Of a DNA stretch of 64,000 nt, positions 17,319 through 25,064 are shown in pieces. Location of the stretch: contig CAJTDS010000002.1 of the NCBI GenBank assembly GCA_910575165.1, forward strand, positions 186,001 to 250,000, in the 5' to 3' direction. Every line of letters begins with the position of its first letter. Position 1 is the first letter of the stretch. The notes beneath the pieces were generated by a model. The model worked only from the letters and a program-made list of their open reading frames with translations. It was not told the DNA's origin and made no database searches. This DNA is from Eggerthellaceae bacterium. Its GTDB lineage: Bacteria > Actinomycetota > Coriobacteriia > Coriobacteriales > Eggerthellaceae. The position numbers and the translations under genes were made by a program.

Positions 17319-18047
17319 ATGACGTTTATCATCGTATTGGCGGTCACCGCCGTCGCTTGTTTCGCGCTTCGAAATCCGCTTCACAAATGGCCGCTTGCGT
17401 TCTACGGTCTTGCTATCGCCGTGGACGTGCTGTTCGCGTGTGGCTCGTTCGGCATGCTGCCGCGCAGCATCTGGATGCCGCTTCTGGTGCTGGTGCAGAA
17501 GTGCATGGTGGCGCTGGCCATGTTCGTGGTGGTGATGTTCATCGGCTGCTTCAGCACCGAGTCGAAGGTGGGGCGCTGGCTGCGGCCGGTGCGTGCCGAG
17601 CTTTCCATTGTCGCGTGCATTCTGGCGTGCGGCCATATGGCGGTTTACCTGGCATCTTACATTCCGCGTCTGCTTGGCGGCGGCCTGAGCGGCAACGTGC
17701 TCGCGTCTCTGACGCTGGCGCTGGTGCTGCTGGTGTTGCTGCTGGTGCTGGGCGTGACGTCGTTCCAGACGGTGAAGAAGCGCATGCGCACCGATTCGTG
17801 GAAGCGCCTGCAGAAGCTGGCTTACCCGTTCTTCGGCCTGGTGTACGTGCACCTGATCCTGATGCTGCTGCCCTCGGCGCTGGCCGGCGGCGCGGCGGCC
17901 CAGACTACGGTGGGGGTATACACGGTGCTGTTCGGCGTGTATGCGGTGGCTCGCGTGGCTCGCGCTGTGATCGACCGTCGTGCGGCGACGGCGACCGAGG
18001 GCGCTCCGGTGGCGGCTTTCGACGAAGAGACGGCCGTTTCCGCGTAG
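17319..18047 (+). CDS. small multi-pass membrane protein, ferric-reductase-like/cytochrome b-like
   Basis: 242 residues from ATG 17319 (MTFIIVLAV); the 18-residue longer frame lacks a ribosome site. About six membrane helices. It is clearly a paralogue of the protein at 44373-45128: both share ACFALRN, VVMFIG, WLRPVRAxLSI, the His in ACGHMAVY (His106), WKRLQKLAYPFF and a second His in VYVHL (His178). Two conserved His residues facing the membrane fit a single b-type haem, as in ferric-reductase-like/MsrQ proteins that pass quinol electrons outward. The 44 kb copy is in a molybdoenzyme operon; this one stands alone. A run of nine G starts in its stop codon region. Confidence 0.75.
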   Translation: MTFIIVLAVTAVACFALRNPLHKWPLAFYGLAIAVDVLFACGSFGMLPRSIWMPLLVLVQKCMVALAMFVVVMFIGCFSTESKVGRWLRPVRAELSIVACILACGHMAVYLASYIPRLLGGGLSGNVLASLTLALVLLVLLLVLGVTSFQTVKKRMRTDSWKRLQKLAYPFFGLVYVHLILMLLPSALAGGAAAQTTVGVYTVLFGVYAVARVARAVIDRRAATATEGAPVAAFDEETAVSA

Positions 18048-18495
18048 GGGGGGGGTGATGGCTGCTGGTTCGCAGGGCGTTGCCTTGCGAGTTGGCGGCG
18101 GCGTCCTGCCGCGTCTCCGGCAGCAACTTGCAGCGTGCCTTGACGCCGTTGCTGCGCGCTGCTCATTGCGCCTCTGCGTGTCGCCAGCATTGTGTTCTGG
18201 CGGATGCCCCTGCCTGTTGCTTGCAGCATCCGCGCCGATGCCCCGTCTGTCGCTTGCGGCGCGTCCCTGCCCGCCACCTCCGTCGGCCACTTGCCTGCAT
18301 CCTTCGCGGGCGACCTTCTACTTGGAGATCAAACGCCCTTCGCGGGCAAAGGCCGTCCGGAGTTTCGGTCCCAAATGCACGGTTTTGGGACTTCCTGACC
18401 CCTTTATCGGTCCCGATTGAACGGTTTTGGGACTTATTTCGCGTTGCAAGGTCCCAAAACCGTGCATTTGGGACCGAAACTATCCCGAGCGACGT
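18048..18495. other. intergenic region between convergent genes
   Basis: 448 bases between the 17.3 kb membrane gene and the convergent stress protein gene. The right part is the perfect 31-bp inverted repeat; the rest has no gene or clear signal. The G9 tract (18047-18055) is just after the stop codon, so length changes there would not alter protein. Confidence 0.6.
18361..18481. repeat. perfect 31-bp inverted repeat with a third internal unit
   Basis: Arm 18361-18391 is the exact reverse complement of 18451-18481. Each contains CGGTCCCAAATGCACGG followed by TTTTGGGAC. Between them, 18409-18432 is a partial copy in the same sense as the left arm (CGGTCCC, then ACGGTTTTGGGAC). It lies between two converging genes and could fold into a long hairpin, perhaps acting as a two-way terminator, though no U-run follows. 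Confidence 0.88.
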
Positions 18496-18939
18496 CTAGC
18501 GCTGCTTCACCACCAGCACGTCGCAGTCCATGGTGCGGATGAGGAACGTCGACACGCTTCCCACGAACGCGTACTTGATGTTGGACAGGCCGCGCTCGCC
18601 GCAGACGATGAGGTCGGGGCTTGCCGGCTCGATGAGCTGGGACGCAAGGGTTTCGGTGATGCGTCCGGCTGCTACTCGGAAGTCCACTGCGGGGATGTTG
18701 GGGTTGTTGCGGGCTTCGTTGAACACGCCCGCCAGCTCCTCCTCGATGCGCCGCTTGCAATCGCTGCACAGCGCTTCGAAGTTCACGCCGGAAGCTTCGT
18801 AAGGGACGGAGTCGACCACATGGCCGAACACCAGGCTGGCGCGGTTGTTGGCCGCAACGGCAACGGCGCGTTGGGCTACGGCCTTCTGGGCGGACGTGCC
18901 GTCAAGGGCGGCGAAGACGGTGCGGTAGCGTTGGGCCAT
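18496..18939 (-). CDS. universal stress protein (UspA family)
   Basis: 147 residues, single Usp domain of normal length. The nucleotide-binding signature G-x2-G-x9-G-S is present near the C-terminus (GERGLSNIKYAFVGSVS, ~residues 118-134), so it probably belongs to the ATP-binding group. The start ATG has GAGGAAAGGA upstream, and a TACAAT -10 lies 30-35 bases ahead. Usp proteins accumulate in starvation or redox stress; a direct partner is not known. One oddity is the CSDCKR pair of cysteines near residue 58. Confidence 0.92.
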   Translation of the reverse strand: MAQRYRTVFAALDGTSAQKAVAQRAVAVAANNRASLVFGHVVDSVPYEASGVNFEALCSDCKRRIEEELAGVFNEARNNPNIPAVDFRVAAGRITETLASQLIEPASPDLIVCGERGLSNIKYAFVGSVSTFLIRTMDCDVLVVKQR

Positions 18940-18971
18940 AGTCGTTCCTTTCCTCGGACGATGCTGGGGCT

Positions 18972-18977
18972 ATTGTA
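18972..18977 (-). promoter_or_regulatory. -10 box (GTGCTACAATAG) for the UspA-family gene
   Basis: On the minus strand the sequence reads GTGCTACAATAG, matching the extended -10 form of the tRNA-Arg and PAP2 promoters. Confidence 0.55.
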
Positions 18978-19246
18978 GCACTGCGCTTGCGGGCCGATGC
19001 AGTCTGCTGTTCGCGTCGTTGCCGAAGCGATTGGCGAAGAAGGGGCGGCGGATTGAGGGCTTGTCGGGCGGCCTGGTGCTGCGGATGCTTCGGTTCTGTC
19101 GCGCTGAGCGCATTCGCTAACATCGCGTTTTCTTCCGAGTGCTCGGATTTCCGCCGACGGGCGCGGGCGTCTGCGCTACCATGGACGGACCCGCGTCGGC
19201 CGCAAGCGTCGGCGCGAAGAACCGCCGACGAGCAAGGAGCCGCACC

Positions 19247-20425
19247 ATGGTCAATGAGCGCATGTACAACCTGGGCAACGAGCCGAGCGCCATTCGCGAG
19301 CTGTTCGCCTACGGCTTGGCACGCAAGGCCGAAATCGGCGACGACAAGGTGTTCGATTTCAGCATCGGGAACCCCAGTGTGCCCGCTCCGCCCCAGGTGA
19401 AGGAGTCGGTTCTGCGCTGGATGGAAGCCGACCCGGTGGCTCTGCACGGCTACACTCCCGCCGCAGGCGACCCGTCCGTGCGCCAGGCGGTGGCCGACCA
19501 TATCGCGCGCGCCCACGGCGTGCCGGCCACGGCGGCCAACGTGTACGTGACGGCTGGGGCTGCGGCGGCTCTGGCCATTGCCATCTCCGCGGTAACCGAG
19601 CCGGGCGACGAGGTCATCGTGGTCAGCCCCTACTTCCCCGAATACGCCGTGTGGGTGGCTACGGCGGGCTGCACTCTGGTGGAGGTTCCCGCAACCCAGC
19701 CCGACTTCCAGCTGGACCTGGAAGCCCTCGCTGCGGCCATCACGCCGCGCACGAGCGCCATCATCATCAACTCGCCGAACAACCCCACGGGCTCGGTGTA
19801 CAGCCGGCAACGCCTTGAGGCCCTGGCCGCCCTGCTGGCCGAGAAGGAGGCCGAGCTGGGACGCAAGATCTACCTGATCGCCGACGAGCCCTACCGCCTG
19901 ATCACCTATGGCGCCGACGTGCCCTACGTGCCCGCTCTCTGGCCGCGCACCATCGTGTGCTACTCCTTCAGCAAGTGCCTGAGCCTGCCCGGCGAGCGCA
20001 TCGGCTACGTGTACGTGTCCGACCTTGCCGACGACTCTGCAGAGGTGTCCACGGCTGTGGCCGGCGCGGGCCGCGCCCTGGGGTTCGTCTGCGCCCCTGT
20101 GCTGTTCCAGCACGTGATGGCCGACTGCCTTGATGCGCCGGCCGACGTGCGCGCCTACGCCGAGAACCGCGCGCTCTTGACCGCGGGCCTTTCCGAGCTG
20201 GGTTACGAGTTCGTTGAGCCCGAAGGGGCCTTCTACCTGTGGGTTCGCGCTTTGGAAGAGGATGCCCAGGCGTTCAGCGAGCGCGCCAAGGGGTTCGAGC
20301 TGCTGCTGGTTCCGTCGAACAGCTTCGGCGTGGACGGCTGGGTGCGGGTGAGCTACTGCGTCGGGCGCGACGTTATCGAGAACGCTATGCCGGCGTTTGC
20401 GGCCCTGAAGGGGAGTTACGCATGA
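19247..20425 (+). CDS. PLP-dependent class I aminotransferase
   Basis: 392 residues from ATG 19247 (MVNERMYNL), with AAGGAG upstream; the open frame continues 36 residues further without a ribosome site. Fold-type I marks: SPNNPTGSVYS (~residues 178-188), DEPYR (~212-216) and the PLP lysine in SFSKCLSLPGERIGY (~242-256). A TACCAT -10-like box lies at 19177-19182. It probably transaminates an amino acid with 2-oxoglutarate; the acceptor (aspartate, aromatic or branched-chain) cannot be fixed from sequence reading. Confidence 0.9.
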   Translation: MVNERMYNLGNEPSAIRELFAYGLARKAEIGDDKVFDFSIGNPSVPAPPQVKESVLRWMEADPVALHGYTPAAGDPSVRQAVADHIARAHGVPATAANVYVTAGAAAALAIAISAVTEPGDEVIVVSPYFPEYAVWVATAGCTLVEVPATQPDFQLDLEALAAAITPRTSAIIINSPNNPTGSVYSRQRLEALAALLAEKEAELGRKIYLIADEPYRLITYGADVPYVPALWPRTIVCYSFSKCLSLPGERIGYVYVSDLADDSAEVSTAVAGAGRALGFVCAPVLFQHVMADCLDAPADVRAYAENRALLTAGLSELGYEFVEPEGAFYLWVRALEEDAQAFSERAKGFELLLVPSNSFGVDGWVRVSYCVGRDVIENAMPAFAALKGSYA

Positions 20426-20465
20426 TGCGGGGCGCGCTGTCGGCGCGGAGCGTGGGATGCGGCCC

Positions 20466-20541
20466 GGCGCCTTCGCTTGTCCTCGCCTCGCGTGTTTGTC
20501 GCGCCTGCTGAACGCTGCTGCTGCGGAATCGCTCAGGCGCC
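20466..20541. repeat. family D dispersed repeat, copy 3
   Basis: Shares CCTTCGCTTGTCCTCGCCTC and CTGCTGCTGCGGAATCGCTC with the copies at 16781 and 16926. Confidence 0.75.
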
Positions 20542-20748
20542 AGACCGCATCCCACGCCCCGCGCCCCACATCTACGAGGGGTGCGGGGAGGGTAGGCTCG
20601 CTCTCGCTTCGCTCGTTCTCGCTCTTATGGGCGGGTAGGCTTGCCCTTGCTTCGCTCGGGCTCGCTCTTGCGGGATCGGGCTTGCCCTTGCTTCGCTCGG
20701 GCTCGCTCTTGTTGTCCGACCTTGCTTCGCGCGCGGTCCTCAGCTGTG

Positions 20749-20804
20749 CCAGCAAAATCGTCAGCTTCGTCACGAAATCCTGATGAACCTTCCGATTGTG
20801 CGGG
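20749..20804. repeat. 56-bp palindromic repeat, family A copy 3
   Basis: Left arm around GCAAAATCGTCAGCTTCG, right arm CTTCCGATTGTGCGGG. It is the least symmetrical of the five copies but has the same 56-nt size. Confidence 0.8.
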
Positions 20805-20861
20805 ATTCCCGCTGCCCGGCCCTTGCTTGCCGCCCCGCCCTTGCTTCGCTCGGGGTTGCTC

Positions 20862-22310
20862 TTACTCCTCTTCGGCGTAGGAGAACAGCAGGTCTATGAG
20901 CTCTTGGCGGCTGTGGACCGAGGTCTTGCCGTAGATGTTGCGCAGATGGGTGCGCAGGGTGCTTTCGGTGATGCACAGCTGATTTTGGATGACGGCGTTG
21001 TTCTTGCTCTCCATGACCAGCAGCGCGATCTCTTCCTCGCGCTTGGACAGACCGAACTCGGCGGCTGCCTTCTCCACGCAGGTTGCCGGCGAGACCTCGT
21101 CGTCCATGCGGCGGCGTGGGGTGGTGGTGCGGCGGCGGAAGAAGCGCAGCACGTCGCTTTCACTCATGGCGAAGATGGAGTTCAAAATGGCCACCAGCAG
21201 TACCGCGGCAACCATGACCGTGAACGAGGCGTGGATGTTGGGCAGCACGCCGTCGCAGAACAGGTAGGCCAGGGTGGCGAACACCGAAAGCGCCGCCTGG
21301 CCCACGGCGAACACGTAGGCCGACGGCGAATGGGTGCGCGAAGCGATGGAGCACCACAGCGTCCATGAGAAGATGCGGAAGAACGACCAGCTGACGCCGA
21401 TGGCGAAGGCCTCGTACTGCTGGTGCCCGCTTTCCAGTACCAGCACGATGATAACGCTACCCACGATAAGCGGCGTGGTCAGGCGGTAGAGCATGCCGAA
21501 GTCGAACTTTTCCACTCGCCGCGCCGCCACCAGGGCCGTTACCGTGGACACCGCGAGGCCTGCGTAAAGGGTGTAGAGCTCGGCGGATGAGGACTTCGAC
21601 TCGGACAGCACGTTGATGACCGATATGATGGCGCCGAAAATGCCGATGCCCACGAGCAGGCGCAGGGGGAGGCGCTCGGACTTGACGCTTTCGGGGACGA
21701 AGGCCTGCGGCGGCGCGGCCAGGAACGATCGGTCGCGCAGGAGCGTGAACAGCGCCGCGCCGGACAGAAGGGGCATGAGTGCGTGCACGGTAAGGGCCGC
21801 GAGGGGCTCTAGCACTGTCACCAGTAGGCACAGGGCAAAGGTGATTGCGTAGGCCAGGGCCACGCACAGAAGCGAGCTGCGGAAGCGCACCCGACCCAGG
21901 CATTCGGCCCACAGCAGGAACAGGATTGCCTTCGTGCCCTCGAGGGCGATGCCGGCCAGGGTGCCCAGCGGCTCGTCGTAGATCCATCCGCATGTATAGG
22001 TGACTGTTGTAGCGGCGAACAAGAGCAGTGGCGCGGCGATGGCGAGCGGTTTGCAGCCTACAAGGCTCATGCCCTTCTTCGCTTTCCAGCCCAGAAGCGC
22101 CAGAAGCGTCAGGAACACAGCGGTCTCCAGGTTGTTGCCCACGTCGAGCACGGCGGTGCTTGCGGGGTTGGCGGCGGGGAACAGGGTGGGGGAGATGCCC
22201 ACGGTCTGCCAGCCGATGTAGCAGCCCAGGCCTGCGACGAGCACGGCGTAGGCGGACGACGTGAGCCCGTCTCTGCGCCCTTCGGATTCCCCGGCGATGT
22301 TGTCGTGCAT
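20862..22310 (-). CDS. membrane-bound LuxR-family regulator (first of three)
   Basis: 482 residues from ATG 22310 (MHDNIAGESEG), chosen for AAGGGGAAGC upstream; the frame runs on for 59 residues without one. The first ~390 residues form about 10-12 membrane helices, and the last ~65 are a LuxR DNA-binding domain (LSKREEEIALLVMES, then ITESTLRTHLRNIYGKT and HSRQELIDLLF). There is no receiver or autoinducer domain, so the membrane half is presumably the sensor. It is divergent from the FMN-lipoprotein/FAD-reductase pair. In Eggerthella lenta, regulators of this build control neighbouring catechol-dehydroxylase genes, so local control of the pair is likely. Confidence 0.9.
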   Translation of the reverse strand: MHDNIAGESEGRRDGLTSSAYAVLVAGLGCYIGWQTVGISPTLFPAANPASTAVLDVGNNLETAVFLTLLALLGWKAKKGMSLVGCKPLAIAAPLLLFAATTVTYTCGWIYDEPLGTLAGIALEGTKAILFLLWAECLGRVRFRSSLLCVALAYAITFALCLLVTVLEPLAALTVHALMPLLSGAALFTLLRDRSFLAAPPQAFVPESVKSERLPLRLLVGIGIFGAIISVINVLSESKSSSAELYTLYAGLAVSTVTALVAARRVEKFDFGMLYRLTTPLIVGSVIIVLVLESGHQQYEAFAIGVSWSFFRIFSWTLWCSIASRTHSPSAYVFAVGQAALSVFATLAYLFCDGVLPNIHASFTVMVAAVLLVAILNSIFAMSESDVLRFFRRRTTTPRRRMDDEVSPATCVEKAAAEFGLSKREEEIALLVMESKNNAVIQNQLCITESTLRTHLRNIYGKTSVHSRQELIDLLFSYAEEE

Positions 22311-22361
22311 GAGCTTCCCCTTGGATGCTGGTGGCTGGATGCTAGTGCTGGCGGACAGGGC

Positions 22362-22378
22362 TACCTCATGAGGTAAAG
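22362..22378. promoter_or_regulatory. operator-like palindrome TACCTCATGAGGTA plus AAAG
   Basis: 22362-22375 is a perfect 14-bp palindrome; 22369-22378 reads TGAGGTAAAG, the reverse complement of the CTTTACCTCA sites at 22503 and 22545. It lies about 50 bases upstream of the LuxR start. Confidence 0.6.
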
Positions 22379-22502
22379 GCGGTTTTGCGTCGCTGGAACA
22401 GGGTAGGTAGCGGTTTTGCAACGGATTCATTTTATCAGAGAGATTTCCGGCGCGCCTTCGGTTGGCTTTAGCATATCTCCTGTTCAATGTAGGTGTTTCA
22501 AA

Positions 22503-22554
22503 CTTTACCTCACCGCTACCTAACGGCTACCACACTATTTTGCGCTTTACCTCA
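22503..22554. promoter_or_regulatory. two CTTTACCTCA sites 42 bp apart
   Basis: Identical 10-mers at 22503-22512 and 22545-22554, in the same sense, four helical turns apart. They are upstream of the FMN-lipoprotein gene and match the inverted copy near the LuxR gene, so they are good candidates for that regulator's binding sites. Confidence 0.6.
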
Positions 22555-22767
22555 TAGCGCCGATTGACGTTAGGAAGAGCCGCTGGCTTTAATGCGCCCT
22601 GTCGCGATGCGGCGCAGAGAGCGCTGCCGCGAGCGTCGGTTTCGACGTGGGACGGACGGGCCGGCAAGGCTGGTGAGGCGAGCTGATCGAACGCGGCCGC
22701 AAGGCAGGCGGGACGAGCAGAGTTCGCAGCACGGCTCAGGCCGGCGCAAGAAAGGGAGAGAGGTCCA

Positions 22768-23247
22768 ATGAGGAAGAGAACCGCACTTACGGCATGTGCT
22801 CTGGCGCTGTCGGTCAGCCCGCTTCTGGGCGGATGCGCATCCAACACCGGTTCCGGATCTGCAGACGCGGAGAAGGGCGGCGCGCCTGCGGAAAGCTCGC
22901 AGCCGGCGGCTGACGCCGAAGGCGAGGAGGGTGCGGAGAGCCAGCAGGAGGCCCAGGCGAAGCCGAAAGTCGACTACAAGGACGGCACCTACACCGGCGA
23001 GGGCAAGGGAGCTCACGGCACCGTGTCCGTCACGCTGACCGTGGCCGACGGCGTCATCACCGTGGACGAGGTGATGGCCGACGCCGAGACCGAGGGCATC
23101 GGCGGCAAGGAGGCGGCCGAGGACGGCACCTTCAAGGCCCAGATCGAAGCTGCTCAGGGCTCCAACATCGACGGCGTGACCGGCGCCACGCTTACGAGCG
23201 GTGGCGTCAGCAAGGCTGTCGACGCGGCGCTGGCCCAGGCGAAGTAG
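22768..23247 (+). CDS. FMN-binding-domain lipoprotein
   Basis: 159 residues. A lipoprotein signal ends at LLGGC (Cys ~22), followed by a Glu/Ala-rich linker and an FMN-binding domain of about 90 residues. The covalent FMN site S/T-G-A-T is present as DGVTGATLTSGG (~residues 136-147), as in RnfG/NqrC and flavin-carrying electron-transfer proteins; the linked residue should be the Thr of GATLT. Attachment needs an ApbE-type flavin transferase, not seen here. It precedes the FAD reductase by 112 bases and probably hands it electrons from the membrane. AAGAAAGGGAGAGAGG precedes the start. Confidence 0.9.
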   Translation: MRKRTALTACALALSVSPLLGGCASNTGSGSADAEKGGAPAESSQPAADAEGEEGAESQQEAQAKPKVDYKDGTYTGEGKGAHGTVSVTLTVADGVITVDEVMADAETEGIGGKEAAEDGTFKAQIEAAQGSNIDGVTGATLTSGGVSKAVDAALAQAK

Positions 23248-23359
23248 CCCCGCTGAGCCATCCCGCTGAGCCATCCCGACCAAGGGATCTGCGGCCCACC
23301 TTAAGGGAAGGGACCACGGGCCGTATCCGATAGTCCTTACAAGGAGAAGGAGAGACAAC

Positions 23360-24856
23360 ATGAAGATGGATCGTCGTCAGTTCTGCGCGCTGGGTACCGC
23401 TGGCGCCTTCGCCGCCATCGCGGGCGGCATGCTGGGCTGCTCTTCCGGCGAGAAAACCCCGGCCGCAGACGACAAAGCCGCCGATGCGGCAGCCAACACT
23501 CAGGCCGACGCAGCTTCTGCCAAGGCCGCCGCCATGGCCATGGGCGATGCCGACGTGAACTTCGCCCAGGAGGTGGATATCCTGATCGTGGGCGCCGGCA
23601 TCTCCGGCATGTTCGCCGCCATCGACCCGGCTGCAGCCGGCAAGAACGTGCTCATCTGCGAGCAGAACGGCACCTTCGGCGGCGACGCCATTTACTCGGC
23701 CGCCTGCCAGATGTGCTCCACGGCCAAGCTTACTCAGGAGGAGCGTCCCGAAAAGTACAGCACTCCCGAAGAGATTCGCGAGAAGTTCGCTCCCTACTAC
23801 GAAGAGGGCGACCCGGCGCTCGACTTCACCGTGCTGCTGCAGACGTGGTCTGGCAAGTTCATCGACCGTATGCACTACGATTGGGGCTACGAGTTCCAGC
23901 CGCTGCGCGAATCCCCCTATCATCAGGCGTTCTTCCCGAAGGACGGTCTGTGCACCATGAACTCCGAGTTCCAGCTGATCAATCAGAAGCTGGAGGAGGC
24001 CGGCGCGAAGTATTCCTTCGAGACCACCTTCAAGACCCTGATCACCGACGAGAACGGTGAAATCTGCGGCGCCCGCTTCACGAAGAAGGACGGAAGCATC
24101 TTCGACGTGAAGGCCAAGGCCGTGGTCCTGGCTGCTGGCGGCTACGTGTCCAACCAGGAGTGGATGACCCGCTACGCTCCCGAGTATGCCGATCTGGGCA
24201 ACATCGTGTCTGGCCGTAAGGGCGACGCTATTGCCGCTGGTCTGGCTGCGGGCGGCCAGCTGTGGAAGATGGGCCCCACCTCCAACCTGAATCCCCGCTA
24301 CGAGGCCGGCCACATGCTGGGCACGTTCTACCCGATCATCTGCGTGCTGCCCAACGGCAAGCGCTTCTACTGCGAGACCGCCGTGCACAACGCCGCTACG
24401 GGCGCCATCGCCGCCGGTTACCATGAGTGGTACACCATTTGGGACAACGTTGCCCAGAACGGCCAGGACCAGGAGCTGCTCAAGCATGCCGGCGAGGCCA
24501 TTCAGTCCGCGGACTCCGTGGATGAGCTGGCCGAGAAGATGGGCCTGCACATCGAGACCGTGCAGGGTATCTTCGACAACTGGCACGACATCTGCGAGGC
24601 CCAGGAAGATGCCGAATTCGGCCGTACCCTGTTCCTGCAGGAGCTGCAGCCGCCGTTCTACTTCATCCGCAACGTGCCCGTCCGCTACAAGAGCTTGGGC
24701 GGCCTGAAGGTTGACGAGCAGATGCACGTGCTCGACGCCAACGATCAGCCTATCAAGAACCTCTATGCTGCGGGCTGCACCGCCGGCACCGAGGACATCG
24801 TTCCTGCGGCTGCTTCTGGCCTGATCGTGGCCGAGACGCTGGTCGCCGAGGTGTAG
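23360..24856 (+). CDS. Tat-exported FAD-dependent reductase, flavocytochrome c/fumarate reductase type
   Basis: 498 residues. The signal has the twin-arginine motif DRRQFCALG (Arg5-Arg6) and a lipobox-like MLGC (Cys27), so it may be a Tat lipoprotein. The FAD domain begins VDILIVGAGISGMFAAI (~residues 73-89), with the usual C-terminal closing LYAAGCTAGTEDIVPAAASG (~473-492). The capping domain sits in between. Unlike Shewanella-type enzymes, haem and FMN domains are absent; FMN is supplied by the lipoprotein upstream. The acceptor is unknown (fumarate, urocanate, an acrylate or a host or plant compound are all possible), and I could not confirm the catalytic Arg of fumarate reductases. AAGGAGAAGGAGAG precedes the start. 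Confidence 0.88.
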   Translation: MKMDRRQFCALGTAGAFAAIAGGMLGCSSGEKTPAADDKAADAAANTQADAASAKAAAMAMGDADVNFAQEVDILIVGAGISGMFAAIDPAAAGKNVLICEQNGTFGGDAIYSAACQMCSTAKLTQEERPEKYSTPEEIREKFAPYYEEGDPALDFTVLLQTWSGKFIDRMHYDWGYEFQPLRESPYHQAFFPKDGLCTMNSEFQLINQKLEEAGAKYSFETTFKTLITDENGEICGARFTKKDGSIFDVKAKAVVLAAGGYVSNQEWMTRYAPEYADLGNIVSGRKGDAIAAGLAAGGQLWKMGPTSNLNPRYEAGHMLGTFYPIICVLPNGKRFYCETAVHNAATGAIAAGYHEWYTIWDNVAQNGQDQELLKHAGEAIQSADSVDELAEKMGLHIETVQGIFDNWHDICEAQEDAEFGRTLFLQELQPPFYFIRNVPVRYKSLGGLKVDEQMHVLDANDQPIKNLYAAGCTAGTEDIVPAAASGLIVAETLVAEV

Positions 24857-24876
24857 TCGCTCGTCCGCACCGTCCC

Positions 24877-24905
24877 GCCGCCGCGGCTCTCCCTTCCGCG
24901 GCGGC
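24877..24905 (+). other. GC-rich hairpin after the FAD reductase
   Basis: GCCGCCGCGG (24877-24886) pairs with CCGCGGCGGC (24896-24905). No T-run follows, so it may be a pause or stabilising hairpin rather than a terminator. Confidence 0.6.
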
Positions 24906-25004
24906 GCTTGCAAGAGCATTCCTCCTGCATGCAAGCGCCCGACCAGTGGCGGGATGTGCGAGCGTCGCGGCCGGTGGCGGGATGTGCGGACCGAGATTGT
25001 TCGA

Positions 25005-25040
25005 GAGGCCGAGCCCTTCGGGGTTCGGCCTCTTCTTGTT
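25005..25040 (+). terminator. Rho-independent terminator between convergent genes
   Basis: A 12-bp stem (GAGGCCGAGCCC / GGGTTCGGCCTC, one G-T pair) with a TTCG loop is followed by TTCTTGTT. It ends the FMN/FAD reductase unit before the convergent LuxR gene. Confidence 0.82.
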
Positions 25041-25064
25041 GGCGGTTGCGCTTCCCGTTGGGCT

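Larger units (their letters stand above)
20426..20861. other. intergenic region with family D copy 3 and palindrome A3
   Basis: 436 bases. After family D copy 3, a run of short tandem repeats built on CTTGCTTCGCTCGGGCTCGC (about 41-nt step, 20638-20710) is followed by palindrome A3. No gene is supported. Confidence 0.65.
22311..22767. other. divergent control region of LuxR and the FMN/FAD reductase pair
   Basis: 457 bases, clearly AT-richer than the genes. It holds three CTTTACCTCA sites listed separately and mirrored GCTACCTA/TAGGTAGC stretches, followed by about 180 bases before the FMN-lipoprotein start. No gene is visible. Confidence 0.7.

Noticed and set aside
18047-18055. Phase-variable G9 tract
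   Set aside because: The tract starts at the last base of the TAG stop of the membrane gene, so a length change does not alter the protein.
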